Shown here: in pieces, positions 35,836-44,065 of the stretch | Position numbering within the stretch: position 1 is the stretch's first letter | How the letters are laid out: each line of letters begins with the position of its first letter | From: Thiodiazotropha sp040507005 | GTDB lineage: Bacteria; Pseudomonadota; Gammaproteobacteria; Chromatiales; Chromatiaceae | Length of the DNA: 64,000 nucleotides | Assembly (NCBI GenBank): GCA_040507005.1 | Contig: JBEVVS010000032.1 | Location: 1 to 64,000, forward strand | Reading direction: 5' to 3' | Position numbers and translations under genes: made by a program | The notes under the pieces: model-generated | Seen by the model: the letters and a program-made list of their open reading frames with translations, nothing else | What the model was told of the DNA's origin: nothing | Databases searched by the model: none

Positions 35836-35841
35836 CTAATC

Positions 35842-36795
35842 CTACTTGCCCTGTTCAGGTTGCGATTCCAATTTCCTGATCCGGTATTGCACCTCTTCCA
35901 ACAGCTTTCGGTTGACGCTCAACAGATCAGCGATGAATGCAACCAATATGGTTTGAAATCCAATCCCCATCATTACACCTGCCAGGATGACGGACTGAAT
36001 GTGTCCTGTGCCATCACCAAACAGATAGTAATAGAGAAAGCGCAGGCCCAGGATCAAACCCATGCCGAACAAGATAAGACCGGTGATGAGAAAGAAACGA
36101 AATGGTTTATAGACGACAAAGATTCGCAGTATGGTAATAATGGATTTCTTGATGTAACTGCTGATGCTTTTGACCAGCCTGGACGGCCTCAGGTCTTCGT
36201 TGACCTCCACGGGTACCGAGGTAACCGCCATCTGTTTCATGCCCGCCTGGATTATTGTTTCCAGGGTATAGGTATACTCGTTGAATACATTGAGTTTCAT
36301 TGCGGCATCGCGACTGAAGGCCCGAAAACCGCTGGGTGCGTCCGGGATGTCAGTATGACTTACTTTGCGCACCACACTGCTACCCAGGCGTTGTAGGATC
36401 TTCTTGGTAAAAGAGAAGTGCTCGATCATCTGGATCGGTCTGGCGCCGATGACCATATCTGCTTTTCCATCCACTATCGGTTGGGTCAAGTGAGGGATAT
36501 AACTGGCGTCGTATTGATTGTCGGCGTCCGTATTCACGATCACGTCGGCACCCTGTCTTACGCAGGCATCCAAACCCAGCATAAATCCCTTGGCCAATCC
36601 CTGATTGCGGGTGTAGCCGACGATATGATCGACCCCGTGATCGATAGCTACTTTGCGGGTGGCATCTGTACTGCCATCGTCGATTATCAGCCATTCGACT
36701 TGGTCAAATCCCTCGACCTCTCTGGGCAGTTCCGCGAGTGCGAGAGCGAGTGTTTGTTCTTCGTTATAGCAGGGAATCTGTATTATTAACTTCAT
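35842..36795 (-). CDS. DPM1-like GT2 glycosyltransferase with two C-terminal helices
   Basis: 317 residues from ATG 36795; a GTG at 36810 would add five residues. The domain starts MKLIIQIPCYNEEQTL, with a DDGSTD motif, NTDADNQYD as metal site and a YTYTLETIIQAG segment. Two membrane helices lie near the C-terminus, followed by a short basic coiled segment (NRKLLEEVQYRIRKLE). This is the polyprenyl-phosphate-sugar synthase type found at the ends of glycan clusters. It is convergent with the WbpL-like gene, 6 bp apart, and closes the cluster. Confidence 0.9.
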   Translation of the reverse strand: MKLIIQIPCYNEEQTLALALAELPREVEGFDQVEWLIIDDGSTDATRKVAIDHGVDHIVGYTRNQGLAKGFMLGLDACVRQGADVIVNTDADNQYDASYIPHLTQPIVDGKADMVIGARPIQMIEHFSFTKKILQRLGSSVVRKVSHTDIPDAPSGFRAFSRDAAMKLNVFNEYTYTLETIIQAGMKQMAVTSVPVEVNEDLRPSRLVKSISSYIKKSIITILRIFVVYKPFRFFLITGLILFGMGLILGLRFLYYYLFGDGTGHIQSVILAGVMMGIGFQTILVAFIADLLSVNRKLLEEVQYRIRKLESQPEQGK

Positions 36796-37102
36796 CGTAT
36801 CGGCACTCACATTGTCTCATCCATGAAGAGTTTTATGTTCCACAGCAGGTTTGAATAACAATTACCTTACAGTGGAAATTTAACAAAACTGATGAAAATG
36901 TGTTAATTTCCTTGATTAGGTACTAAATATACCATTTCTTGTCGGTTTGGAGTTGTAACTTAGCATGGATGGACTGAAAAAAGTGGTTTTTTAATTGCTT
37001 TTATGGACTTTCGAATGGTGAACGGAATCATGCTATCAACATCCTCTGTTAATGTCTGAGCATTCATGGCCGATATAAGGATACTTGGCTAGTTGCTATT
37101 GA
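36796..37102. other. 307 bp non-coding region between divergent genes
   Basis: AT-rich region between the minus-strand GT2 gene and the plus-strand globin gene; it must hold both promoters. A TTGAT half-site occurs near 36915, but no full FNR-like palindrome was found. No gene or strong terminator is seen. Confidence 0.6.
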
Positions 37103-37534
37103 ATGTCGGATATGAATCAACATAACCTTGAAATATTCAGTCAAAGTCTGCGGCGGGTGACTGCGTCTGCAGATTTTTACGACTATTTTTACGATAAATT
37201 TATCAGTCGATCTGATGAAATCCCCGCGTTTTTCAAGAATAGGGACATGACGCAGTTGAAAAGGAAATTACGAGATACGCTCTTTATGCTGGCTGAGTCC
37301 GCCGAGGGAGGACCCGGACTCACGCTTTATATCGAGATGTTGGGGCGTATACACAGGCGTCTGAATGTCCAACGCAGACACTTCACTATTTGGGAAGAAG
37401 CACTGCTGGATGCGGTGAAAGCCTATGACGATGAATTCGACGACAAGGTCCTCGCTGCATGGCTGGCTGTCATAGACAATGTGATTGATAGGATGTTTAC
37501 CGCTTTGGATGAGGCAAGATTGATTGCATCTTAG
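37103..37534 (+). CDS. Globin-fold protein
   Basis: 143 residues. The pattern F..sLrRVtasadFYdYFYdkFisrSdEIpaFFKNRDM..QkrKLrdTL matches the A-E helices of bacterial single-domain globins. GRIHRRLNVQRRHFTIWEEALLDAV (81-105) matches the F-G region, making H84 the likely proximal heme ligand. The length is near that of VHb-type haemoglobins; no reductase domain is fused. Oxygen, NO or redox sensing are possible roles. It is followed 55 bp later by a STAS-like protein on the same strand, which could be a regulatory partner. Confidence 0.82.
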   Translation: MSDMNQHNLEIFSQSLRRVTASADFYDYFYDKFISRSDEIPAFFKNRDMTQLKRKLRDTLFMLAESAEGGPGLTLYIEMLGRIHRRLNVQRRHFTIWEEALLDAVKAYDDEFDDKVLAAWLAVIDNVIDRMFTALDEARLIAS

Positions 37535-37589
37535 CCGAGTAGGCTAAAATAAATATATAAACTGCAATAATTCCTGCACCCTAAAACGC

Positions 37590-38006
37590 ATGAAAAACAG
37601 AATCACCCAGGTTGAATCTGAATATGCCTGCCTATGGTTCTATCCGGACGAAGGCATCATACACCATCAATTCCTACAACCGATTTCCGGGGATGACTTC
37701 AAGACCGTGTTGATGTCGGGATTACACTTGATGGAGGAGTATGGCGCACAGAAATGGCTCTCCGACGATCGGAAAAATTCCATACTGCCTGCTGAAGACA
37801 GTGCCTGGTCCCAGGACTATTGGTTACCTAGAGCCATCCAGGCGGGCTGGAAATACTGGGCTGTACTGCCGCCAATCAAGGCGCGTGGCCAGATTAATAT
37901 GAAACGCTTGGTGGAATACGTTGGAGAACGCCAGAATATCGAGATCGAGATCTTTTCCGATCCCGACCAGGCCTGGCAATGGCTGGCACGACAATCGGCC
38001 GCTTAA
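37590..38006 (+). CDS. STAS/SpoIIAA-like small protein
   Basis: 138 residues, soluble, Trp-rich. The layout (short strand, acidic loop, KWLSDDRKNSI, W-x-x-D-Y-W-L-P-R-A..AGWKYWAVLPP, then a FSDPDQAWQWL end) resembles the STAS-like proteins sometimes called SpoIIAA-like. No catalytic residues can be pointed out. The globin gene 55 bp upstream is probably in the same transcript. The assignment is by eye and moderate in confidence. Confidence 0.6.
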   Translation: MKNRITQVESEYACLWFYPDEGIIHHQFLQPISGDDFKTVLMSGLHLMEEYGAQKWLSDDRKNSILPAEDSAWSQDYWLPRAIQAGWKYWAVLPPIKARGQINMKRLVEYVGERQNIEIEIFSDPDQAWQWLARQSAA

Positions 38007-38113
38007 CGTCATCCTAAGACCCCCCTATCCGGATTAGAGAGAGGCTGCTACACCTTTCTGTCAGCGGCCAGCTGCGGTATCCTTCCGCGATATTGAGCTC
38101 CTAGAGGGGCTTG

Positions 38114-38149
38114 GGGTAAATCCCCGTGGGTAGACCCAGTGGCTTACCC
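38114..38149 (+). promoter_or_regulatory. Structured leader ahead of leuS
   Basis: GGGTAA (38114-38119) can pair with TTACCC (38144-38149), enclosing a hairpin TGGGT-AG-ACCCA (38127-38138). An alternative pairing uses GGGG (38113-38116) with CCCC (38122-38125). The two options exclude each other. The element ends 31 bp before leuS, is not followed by a T-run and may affect leuS expression. Confidence 0.4.
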
Positions 38150-38179
38150 TGTTTATCAACAATCCAGTCGGACCGTATC

Positions 38180-40762
38180 ATGCAGAAAATCTACGATCCT
38201 GCCGCCGTTGAGGCTGAGGTGCAGGCATATTGGGAGAGAGAGAAGACCTATGAGGTCAATGAGGACCCCAATAAAGAGAAATTTTACTCCCTCTCCATGT
38301 TTCCCTACCCCAGCGGCAAGTTGCACATGGGGCATGTGCGCAACTACACCATCGGTGATGTGATCGCCCGCTATCAACGCATGCTGGGAAAAAACGTTCT
38401 GCAGCCCATGGGTTGGGATGCCTTCGGTCTGCCAGCGGAGAATGCTGCGTTGAAGAACAAGGTTGCCCCGGCTGGTTGGACCTATGACAACATCGCCTAT
38501 ATGAAAGCCCAGTTGATTCGGCTTGGTTTCGGTTATGACTGGCGCCGGGAGCTGGCAACCTGCCAGCCTGATTACTACAAATGGGAGCAATGGCTGTTCA
38601 CGGAGCTGTTTAAAAAGGGATTGGTCTATCGCAAGCACGCAGTGGTGAATTGGGATCCTGTGGACCAGACGGTACTGGCCAATGAGCAGGTCATCGATGG
38701 GCGTGGCTGGCGCTCCGGGGCCCTGGTTGAGCGGCGTGAGATTCCCCAATGGTTCGTTAAAATCACCGACTACGCGGATGAGCTGCTGGATGAGATCGAT
38801 AATCTGGAGGGCTGGCCAGAGCAGGTGCGAACCATGCAGCGCAACTGGATCGGGCGTTCATTTGGCGTGGAGATGGTATTCGATATCGAGGCATCGGATG
38901 AGGCCCTGACCATCTACACCACGCGTCCGGATACCCTGATGGGCGTCACCTATGTCGCTGTTGCCGCTGAACACCCTTTGGCATTGCGTGCGGCTGAGAA
39001 TAATCAGCAACTTACTGATTTTATTGAAGAGTGCCGTCAAGGTGGTACATCCGAAGCGGAGCTGGAGACGATCGAGAAGAAGGGTATCCCGCTGGGTATC
39101 AACGCTATCCATCCGGTTAGCGGCGAAAGGGTACCGGTCTATGCCGCGAATTTTGTCCTCATGGGCTATGGCACAGGGGCGGTGATGGCGGTTCCGGCAC
39201 ATGATGAGCGGGACCATGCCTTTGCCCGGCAATACGGTATCCCGATCAAGCAGGTGATCTATCCCAGTGAGGGTGAGAATCCGGATATTCAGGCTGCCGC
39301 CTATACCACGGCTGGTGTGCTACAGGACTCGGGTCCCTTCAACGGACTCTCCTCCGCCGCCGCCTTCGATGCCATTGCTGAGTGGCTGCAGGAAAGGGGT
39401 AAAGGCCAGAAGACCAAACAGTACCGGCTGCGTGACTGGGGTGTTTCACGCCAGCGCTACTGGGGAGCCCCAATTCCCATGATTCACTGTGAGGCATGCG
39501 GGATTGTCCCTGTGCCCTTGGAAGATCTGCCGGTGCGGCTACCCGAAGATATCGTTTACGATGAAAATACGATCAATCCGATAAAAAACAATCCTGACTT
39601 CTCCGCTTGCAACTGCCCCCAGTGTGGCGGTAAGGCACAGCGGGAGACAGACACCTTCGATACCTTCATGGAATCGAGCTGGTACTATGCCCGCTACACC
39701 TCACCTGGTGCCGATGCCATGCTCGATGAGCGAGCGGACTATTGGTTGCCTGTCGACCACTACATAGGTGGTATCGAACATGCCGTACTGCACTTGTTGT
39801 ATGCCCGTTTCTATCACAAGTTGTTGCGCGATGCGGGATTGGTGAAAAGCGATGAGCCTTTCACACGCCTGTTGACCCAGGGAATGGTGGTGGCCGATAC
39901 CTACTATCGTGATCAGGAGGATGGTTCAAAACACTGGTATAACCCGACCGAGGTGGAAGTGCAGCGTGATGAGAAGGGACGTCCGCTGGCTGCGCGATTG
40001 TTGGAGGATGGCAGCGAGGTTGCCATTGGCGGCATTGAAAAGATGTCGAAGTCGAAGAACAATGGGGTCGACCCACAGACACTCATCGATCGTTACGGCG
40101 CCGATACGGTCCGACTCTACACCATGCAGACCTCCCCCCCTGATCAGTCCCTGGAGTGGAACGATGAAGGGGTTGAGGGGGCGCATCGTTTCCTGAAACG
40201 TCTATGGGCATTGGCAGAGGTTATTCTCCGCAAGCCCGAGGAGGCGGACTCGGCGCCGGTGGAACTGGAAGAGTCCCAGAAAACAGCGCGGCGGGAGATC
40301 CACGAGTTATTGAAAAAGGCCCTCTATGACTATGAGCGCCAACGATTCAACAATGTGGTATCTGCCTGCATGGGTATGATCAATATCCTCTATAAACTGG
40401 GAGAGGGCGCTGCCGACCTTCAGCTGCAGCGTGAAGGCGTCTCCCTGGTGCTGCGTTTGCTGGCCCCGATTGCTCCCCACGTCACCCACCGCTTGTGGTG
40501 CGATCTGGGATATGGGGATGAGATACTCGACAGCGACTGGCCGCAACTCGATGAGGCGGCCCTGAAACAGGAGAGTCTGCCCTATGTGGTGCAGGTGAAC
40601 GGCAAGGTTAGAGCAACCATAGAGGTAGCGGCGGATGCCGAGAAGTCCGCCATTGAGGCGCTGGCCCTGGCAAACGAAAATGTACAGCGCTTTATCGGTG
40701 AAAACACGGTACGTAAGGTTATCGTCGTACCCAAGAAGCTGGTGAACATCGTTGCCAACTAA
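38180..40762 (+). CDS. leuS: Leucyl-tRNA synthetase
   Basis: 860 residues from ATG 38180, exactly the E. coli length; the open frame extends to 38126 but the extra residues are not conserved. The class I HIGH motif is HMGH (49-52, within PYPSGKLHMGHVRNY). The CP1 editing domain (about 225-415) has TTRPDTLMGVTYV and a GTGAVMAVPAHDERD segment. A Cys pair (C-E-A-C and C-N-C-P-Q-C) lies in the zinc region and KMSKSKNNGVDP near 620. The enzyme charges tRNA-Leu and edits mischarged products. Its end overlaps lptE by 11 bp, as in the conserved leuS-lptE-holA order. Confidence 0.97.
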   Translation: MQKIYDPAAVEAEVQAYWEREKTYEVNEDPNKEKFYSLSMFPYPSGKLHMGHVRNYTIGDVIARYQRMLGKNVLQPMGWDAFGLPAENAALKNKVAPAGWTYDNIAYMKAQLIRLGFGYDWRRELATCQPDYYKWEQWLFTELFKKGLVYRKHAVVNWDPVDQTVLANEQVIDGRGWRSGALVERREIPQWFVKITDYADELLDEIDNLEGWPEQVRTMQRNWIGRSFGVEMVFDIEASDEALTIYTTRPDTLMGVTYVAVAAEHPLALRAAENNQQLTDFIEECRQGGTSEAELETIEKKGIPLGINAIHPVSGERVPVYAANFVLMGYGTGAVMAVPAHDERDHAFARQYGIPIKQVIYPSEGENPDIQAAAYTTAGVLQDSGPFNGLSSAAAFDAIAEWLQERGKGQKTKQYRLRDWGVSRQRYWGAPIPMIHCEACGIVPVPLEDLPVRLPEDIVYDENTINPIKNNPDFSACNCPQCGGKAQRETDTFDTFMESSWYYARYTSPGADAMLDERADYWLPVDHYIGGIEHAVLHLLYARFYHKLLRDAGLVKSDEPFTRLLTQGMVVADTYYRDQEDGSKHWYNPTEVEVQRDEKGRPLAARLLEDGSEVAIGGIEKMSKSKNNGVDPQTLIDRYGADTVRLYTMQTSPPDQSLEWNDEGVEGAHRFLKRLWALAEVILRKPEEADSAPVELEESQKTARREIHELLKKALYDYERQRFNNVVSACMGMINILYKLGEGAADLQLQREGVSLVLRLLAPIAPHVTHRLWCDLGYGDEILDSDWPQLDEAALKQESLPYVVQVNGKVRATIEVAADAEKSAIEALALANENVQRFIGENTVRKVIVVPKKLVNIVAN

Positions 40763-41261
40763 TTTAACAGCTTTTCGCCATCAGCTGTGGTTGGTGGTGC
40801 TGCTATCCATCCTTGTGACGGGTTGTGGTTTTCACCTCAAAGGGTATCGGCAACTCTCAACCGCACTCAACGGTCTATATATCCTCGGATCCGAGAAACC
40901 TCAGAGTCTGGCAGCTGTTCTGCATGACAATCTGCAGGGCAGAGGTGCGGTTTTGGCTGAAGCTCCGACTACTGCCAAGCTCACCCTCGAGATAGTGCGG
41001 GAAAAATTCACCAGCAGGGTGCTGTCTGTGGATGCTGGCGGTAAGGCCCTGGACAAAGAGCTGCATCTATACGCACTGATTCGCGCCAGGGTGCCGGGCA
41101 GTGGTGAACAGGGGGTGGAACAGTCCCTAGAACTGCTACGTCAACTCAGTTTCAGTGGTGACGATGAGCTGGGCCAAAGAAATGAAACCGAGCTGATGAA
41201 GTATGATATGCGAAACGAAATGGCGGAGCAGATAATTCGTCGCCTCGAAGCCATCAAATAG
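40752..41261 (+). CDS. lptE: LPS-assembly lipoprotein LptE
   Basis: 169 residues from TTG 40752, overlapping leuS; no ATG gives a proper signal. A lipoprotein signal peptide ends at VTGC (lipobox), giving mature CGFHLKGYRQLS, the hallmark CGF-H-L-(K/R)G start of LptE/RlpB. Later segments (LTLEIVREKFTSRVLSVDAGGKALDKELHL) fit the family. LptE sits in the outer membrane as the plug of the LptD channel and is needed to deliver lipopolysaccharide to the cell surface. Confidence 0.93.
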   Translation: MPTNLTAFRHQLWLVVLLSILVTGCGFHLKGYRQLSTALNGLYILGSEKPQSLAAVLHDNLQGRGAVLAEAPTTAKLTLEIVREKFTSRVLSVDAGGKALDKELHLYALIRARVPGSGEQGVEQSLELLRQLSFSGDDELGQRNETELMKYDMRNEMAEQIIRRLEAIK

Positions 41262-41288
41262 CCCAGGCTCATCAGGAAAGATCTCACC

Positions 41289-42299
41289 ATGCGTCTGCGA
41301 ACCGAACAACTGGCGAACCATTTGCAGCAACAGCTTGCCCCTGTCTATCTACTCAGCGGAGACGAACCGCTGCAGATGCAGGAGGCGGCAGATGAGATTC
41401 GCCACGCGGCCCGTGAACAGGGTTACAGCGAACGGGAAATCCTGGATCAGGGGGGAGGATTTGACTGGTCGAGTTTGAACAGTGCCGCCGAGAGTCTCTC
41501 TCTATTTGGTGATAAACGACTCCTGGAATTACGTCTCAGCAGTGGAAAACTGGGAGTTGAGGGGGGGAGGTCCGTCAGCGCCTATTGCGAGCGTCCTGCA
41601 TTGGACACCGTATTGCTGATCATACTTCCCAAACTGGATCGGACTCAGTTAAACAGCAAATGGTACAAGGCGGTTGAACAGCTGGGTGTTACGCTTCAGG
41701 TCTGGCCGGTTGAGGGGCGACGCCTGATGCCTTGGATTGAGCAGCGGTTGCGACGTGCTGGGTTGATTCCCGAGGCGGGTGTGGTAGAGATGCTTGCTGA
41801 CCGGGTAGAGGGTAACCTGCTTGCAGCTAGCCAGGAAATAGATAAGTTGCTGCTGCTGTATGGCCAGGGTGTGGTCTCCTCCGAAAAGCTCATCGAGGCC
41901 GTGGCCGATAGTGCGCGCTTCGATGTCTTCAGCCTGGTCGACACCCTGCTTGAGGGGGATATCAGCAAGGGGTTGCGTATCTTGCAGGGGCTGAAGGGCG
42001 AGGGTGTTGCTGCCCCGGTGGTGCTTTGGGCTGTAAGTCGGGAGATTCGTCTGCTTGCCGAGATGGGATATGAGATAGGGCAGGGCGAGGGTGTGGACAA
42101 GATTATGGCTAAACATCGTGTCTGGGATAGACGTAAGCCGATCCTGCGCAAGGCACTGCAGCGGCAGGCGGATCATTGGCGGCGGCTGCTTGTGGATTGT
42201 GCGCGTGCGGACAGGGCAATCAAAGGTCTCCATCCCGCGGATCCCTGGCTGTTGCTGCAACAACTTGCCCGGGGAATGTCCGGATTGCCTCAGATGTGA
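41289..42299 (+). CDS. holA: DNA polymerase III delta subunit
   Basis: 336 residues, close to E. coli HolA (343). The start MRLRTEQLANHLQQQLAPVY runs into LLSGDEPLQMQEAADEIR, the typical delta N-terminus. Later, EGNLLAASQEIDKLLLLYG and FDVFSLVDTLLEGD..RGLRIL-like segments are conserved. Delta opens the sliding clamp within the clamp loader. It follows lptE by 27 bp, in the standard gammaproteobacterial order. Confidence 0.95.
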   Translation: MRLRTEQLANHLQQQLAPVYLLSGDEPLQMQEAADEIRHAAREQGYSEREILDQGGGFDWSSLNSAAESLSLFGDKRLLELRLSSGKLGVEGGRSVSAYCERPALDTVLLIILPKLDRTQLNSKWYKAVEQLGVTLQVWPVEGRRLMPWIEQRLRRAGLIPEAGVVEMLADRVEGNLLAASQEIDKLLLLYGQGVVSSEKLIEAVADSARFDVFSLVDTLLEGDISKGLRILQGLKGEGVAAPVVLWAVSREIRLLAEMGYEIGQGEGVDKIMAKHRVWDRRKPILRKALQRQADHWRRLLVDCARADRAIKGLHPADPWLLLQQLARGMSGLPQM

Positions 42300-42302
42300 T
42301 CT

Positions 42303-42343
42303 GTTCCTCACCGTGTTCACCTGGTCGTTGGCTCCTGAGGAAC
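42303..42343. repeat. Inverted repeat after holA
   Basis: GTTCCTCA (42303-42310) and TGAGGAAC (42336-42343) form a perfect eight-base inverted repeat with a 25 nt loop, just past the holA stop codon. No T-run follows, so it may be a weak terminator or an mRNA 3' end structure. Confidence 0.4.
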
Positions 42344-42456
42344 GAAATTCTTATTTGTGAACCAGATCAAGCTATTATTTCTCCCGGCGGTGTTTGATTT
42401 CTCACCCAGGCCCATCCAGGGCTTGCAATACAACTATCATCTACAAGGAGCAAGTG

Positions 42457-42711
42457 ATGAAAAAAACCATTATGAAACAGGTGATTGCAATTTTTGCGGT
42501 GGGCGTCGCCACAAGCGCCACAGCCGCTGAAGATGCGTTCATAAAGTTGGATAGCAATGCCGACGGTTTCATTTCAGCCGAAGAGTCGATTGTGAATGAG
42601 TCACTCTACGAGGGCTGGTCGGCCGCCGATGCCAACAACGATGGCAAAATCGATGCTGCCGAGTTCAGCGCCTTTGAGATCAGCAACGACAAACAGGGGC
42701 AGAAGGAGTAA
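42457..42711 (+). CDS. Exported EF-hand protein (first copy)
   Basis: 84 residues from ATG 42457, with AAGGAG eight to nine bases upstream. A signal peptide (about 1-23, TSATAA-ED) leads to two EF-hand loops: DSNADGFISAEE and DANNDGKIDAAE. Each has Asp at positions 1, 3 or 5 and a Glu at 12, as needed for calcium. The mature protein is about 60 residues, so it is essentially one EF-hand pair in the periplasm. A paralogue follows 157 bp later. Confidence 0.9.
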   Translation: MKKTIMKQVIAIFAVGVATSATAAEDAFIKLDSNADGFISAEESIVNESLYEGWSAADANNDGKIDAAEFSAFEISNDKQGQKE

Positions 42712-42868
42712 TTCTTTGGACCGATGCCGGCTAGGAATTAAAGTTGTTATTCTGTGATTTACTTCACTTAATTTCTTGCCCCAGCGTTGTCTTATGAATT
42801 ACCGGAGGGCCCCAAACACGAGGGCTTTTTGGATCGAAAATCAATTACATTCCGTTAAGGAGATTACG

Positions 42869-43123
42869 ATGTATAAAAAAACTATTCTCAAGTCTGCCCT
42901 AGCTCTGGCAGCAGCAGGTTTTCTGACTACCGCCATCGCCGGCGATGATGCTTTCAGCAAACTCGACGTCAATGCTGATGGTGCCATCTCTTCTGAAGAG
43001 GCCACCGCAAGCGAAATGCTCTATAAGGGCTGGGAAACCGCTGATGCAAATCAGGATGGTCAGGTTGATGCGGCTGAGTTCAGTGCATTCGAGGCCACCA
43101 GCAGCGCACCTGAAGGCAAATAA
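42869..43123 (+). CDS. Exported EF-hand protein (second copy)
   Basis: 84 residues from ATG 42869, with TTAAGGAGATTACG upstream as a good ribosome binding site. The signal peptide ends near TAIA-GD. The calcium loops are DVNADGAISSEE and DANQDGQVDAAE. It aligns with the first copy over the whole length, including LYEGW/LYKGW and AAEFSAFE, so the pair is a tandem duplication that has diverged. Each gene keeps its own ribosome binding site and spacer. A small stem with a T-run (42809-42830) lies between the two and may partly separate their transcripts. Confidence 0.9.
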   Translation: MYKKTILKSALALAAAGFLTTAIAGDDAFSKLDVNADGAISSEEATASEMLYKGWETADANQDGQVDAAEFSAFEATSSAPEGK

Positions 43124-43137
43124 CCTTGCCAGGTATA

Positions 43138-43192
43138 TGCGATCCCGCTTATGGGGTCGCAATACCGGCAGCCAGCTTTGTCTGGTTGCCGG
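43138..43192. repeat. Two adjacent hairpins at the convergent gene ends
   Basis: TGCGATCCC / GGGGTCGCA (43138-43161, one wobble pair) lies between the second EF-hand gene and the protease stop. CCGGCAGCCAG / CTGGTTGCCGG (43165-43192, one wobble, six-nt loop) lies inside the 3' end of the protease gene. Neither is followed by a T-run. They could stabilise or end both converging transcripts. Confidence 0.45.
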
Positions 43193-43664
43193 TTGCCACC
43201 TTGGCCAGATGACAATTGCTTAACTGCAGCTGTGGGGGTTGGGTGGAAAAAATAAAGGGTGCGGTCTTCGATAGGGCACTCAATCCAAGAATCTGCCGGG
43301 TTTTGCCGGGAAACACCGCCACGTCCACCTCGTCCAGTAGACACTCTTCGCCAATTCGAACATTGGTAATGGTGTAGACGGGCACGCTCAATACGTCACC
43401 ATTGGCCAAGACGCCCTTGAGGTCCCGTATATAGCGGGGGCTGCCAATGGCTTGCAGCTCGCTCAGGGTTGCCTCGTTGATAGTCATGTAGCTGGAGCCG
43501 GTATCGACCATGAACTCTGTTTCGGGCATGTTTCCGATCTTTCCGGCTATGTAGTAGGTGCTGGCACCCTTGGAGTACATGGGTACATCAAACACGAACT
43601 GATCCGCCCACAGCTGGCCGCTATAGATGGCTATGCACAGAACGCTGAGTAGTGTTTTGATCAT
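43149..43664 (-). CDS. Retropepsin-like aspartic protease, exported
   Basis: 171 residues. A signal peptide (about 1-20, LWA-DQ) is followed by a single retropepsin-type domain with FMVDTGSSYMTI (D54 as the catalytic Asp) and a late ILGLSALS segment that matches the family's hydrophobic-hydrophobic-G motif. Such single-lobe enzymes act as dimers. The substrate is unknown. It converges on the EF-hand pair, so it is not in the same operon, but the three genes together form an insert between holA and proA. Confidence 0.85.
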   Translation of the reverse strand: MIKTLLSVLCIAIYSGQLWADQFVFDVPMYSKGASTYYIAGKIGNMPETEFMVDTGSSYMTINEATLSELQAIGSPRYIRDLKGVLANGDVLSVPVYTITNVRIGEECLLDEVDVAVFPGKTRQILGLSALSKTAPFIFSTQPPQLQLSNCHLAKVATGNQTKLAAGIATP

Positions 43665-44065
43665 GGCTGAAGGCTTTGCTCAATGAAAAGTGTCTTAATA
43701 CATAGATCGGTTAATTGTTGCTGAACTTAAGTGTTTTGGTGGCCGAGGGTGACAATAATTCCCATACCAGACATGTAAATATTCCCACCAGCCGCTTTTG
43801 TGTTTTCCGTATCAAACAAAATAAATATATATTTCAATGGTATATAACCATATCAACAGGGATTGACCGGGCTGGTTTCATATCACCATATGGAGATAGT
43901 GGTTTTTCCGGATCTGAGGTTTATTGAGCTTGAGGTCGGGATGTCCAAGCTGTCTATAGGGGCCTGGCAGGGCGTTATTTTGTTCCAAATTTGTTAAAGT
44001 TAGGGGTTTAATTGATCTGGCTACCCTGATCGGCGCTGCCGTTTAAACGAGATAACCATACGAAC
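43665..44065. other. 401 bp non-coding region
   Basis: Between the protease start and proA. One short open frame (43715-43927) lacks a ribosome binding site and coding character. The region is AT-rich near 43790-43850. It should hold the promoters of both divergent genes; none is clear enough to mark. Confidence 0.6.

Noticed and set aside
35860..36396. 178-codon plus-strand frame
   Set aside because: Antisense to the DPM1-like GT2 gene, which has all family motifs.
43715..43927. 70-codon open frame between the protease gene and proA
   Set aside because: Non-ATG start, no ribosome binding site, no domain; composition is like the surrounding non-coding DNA.
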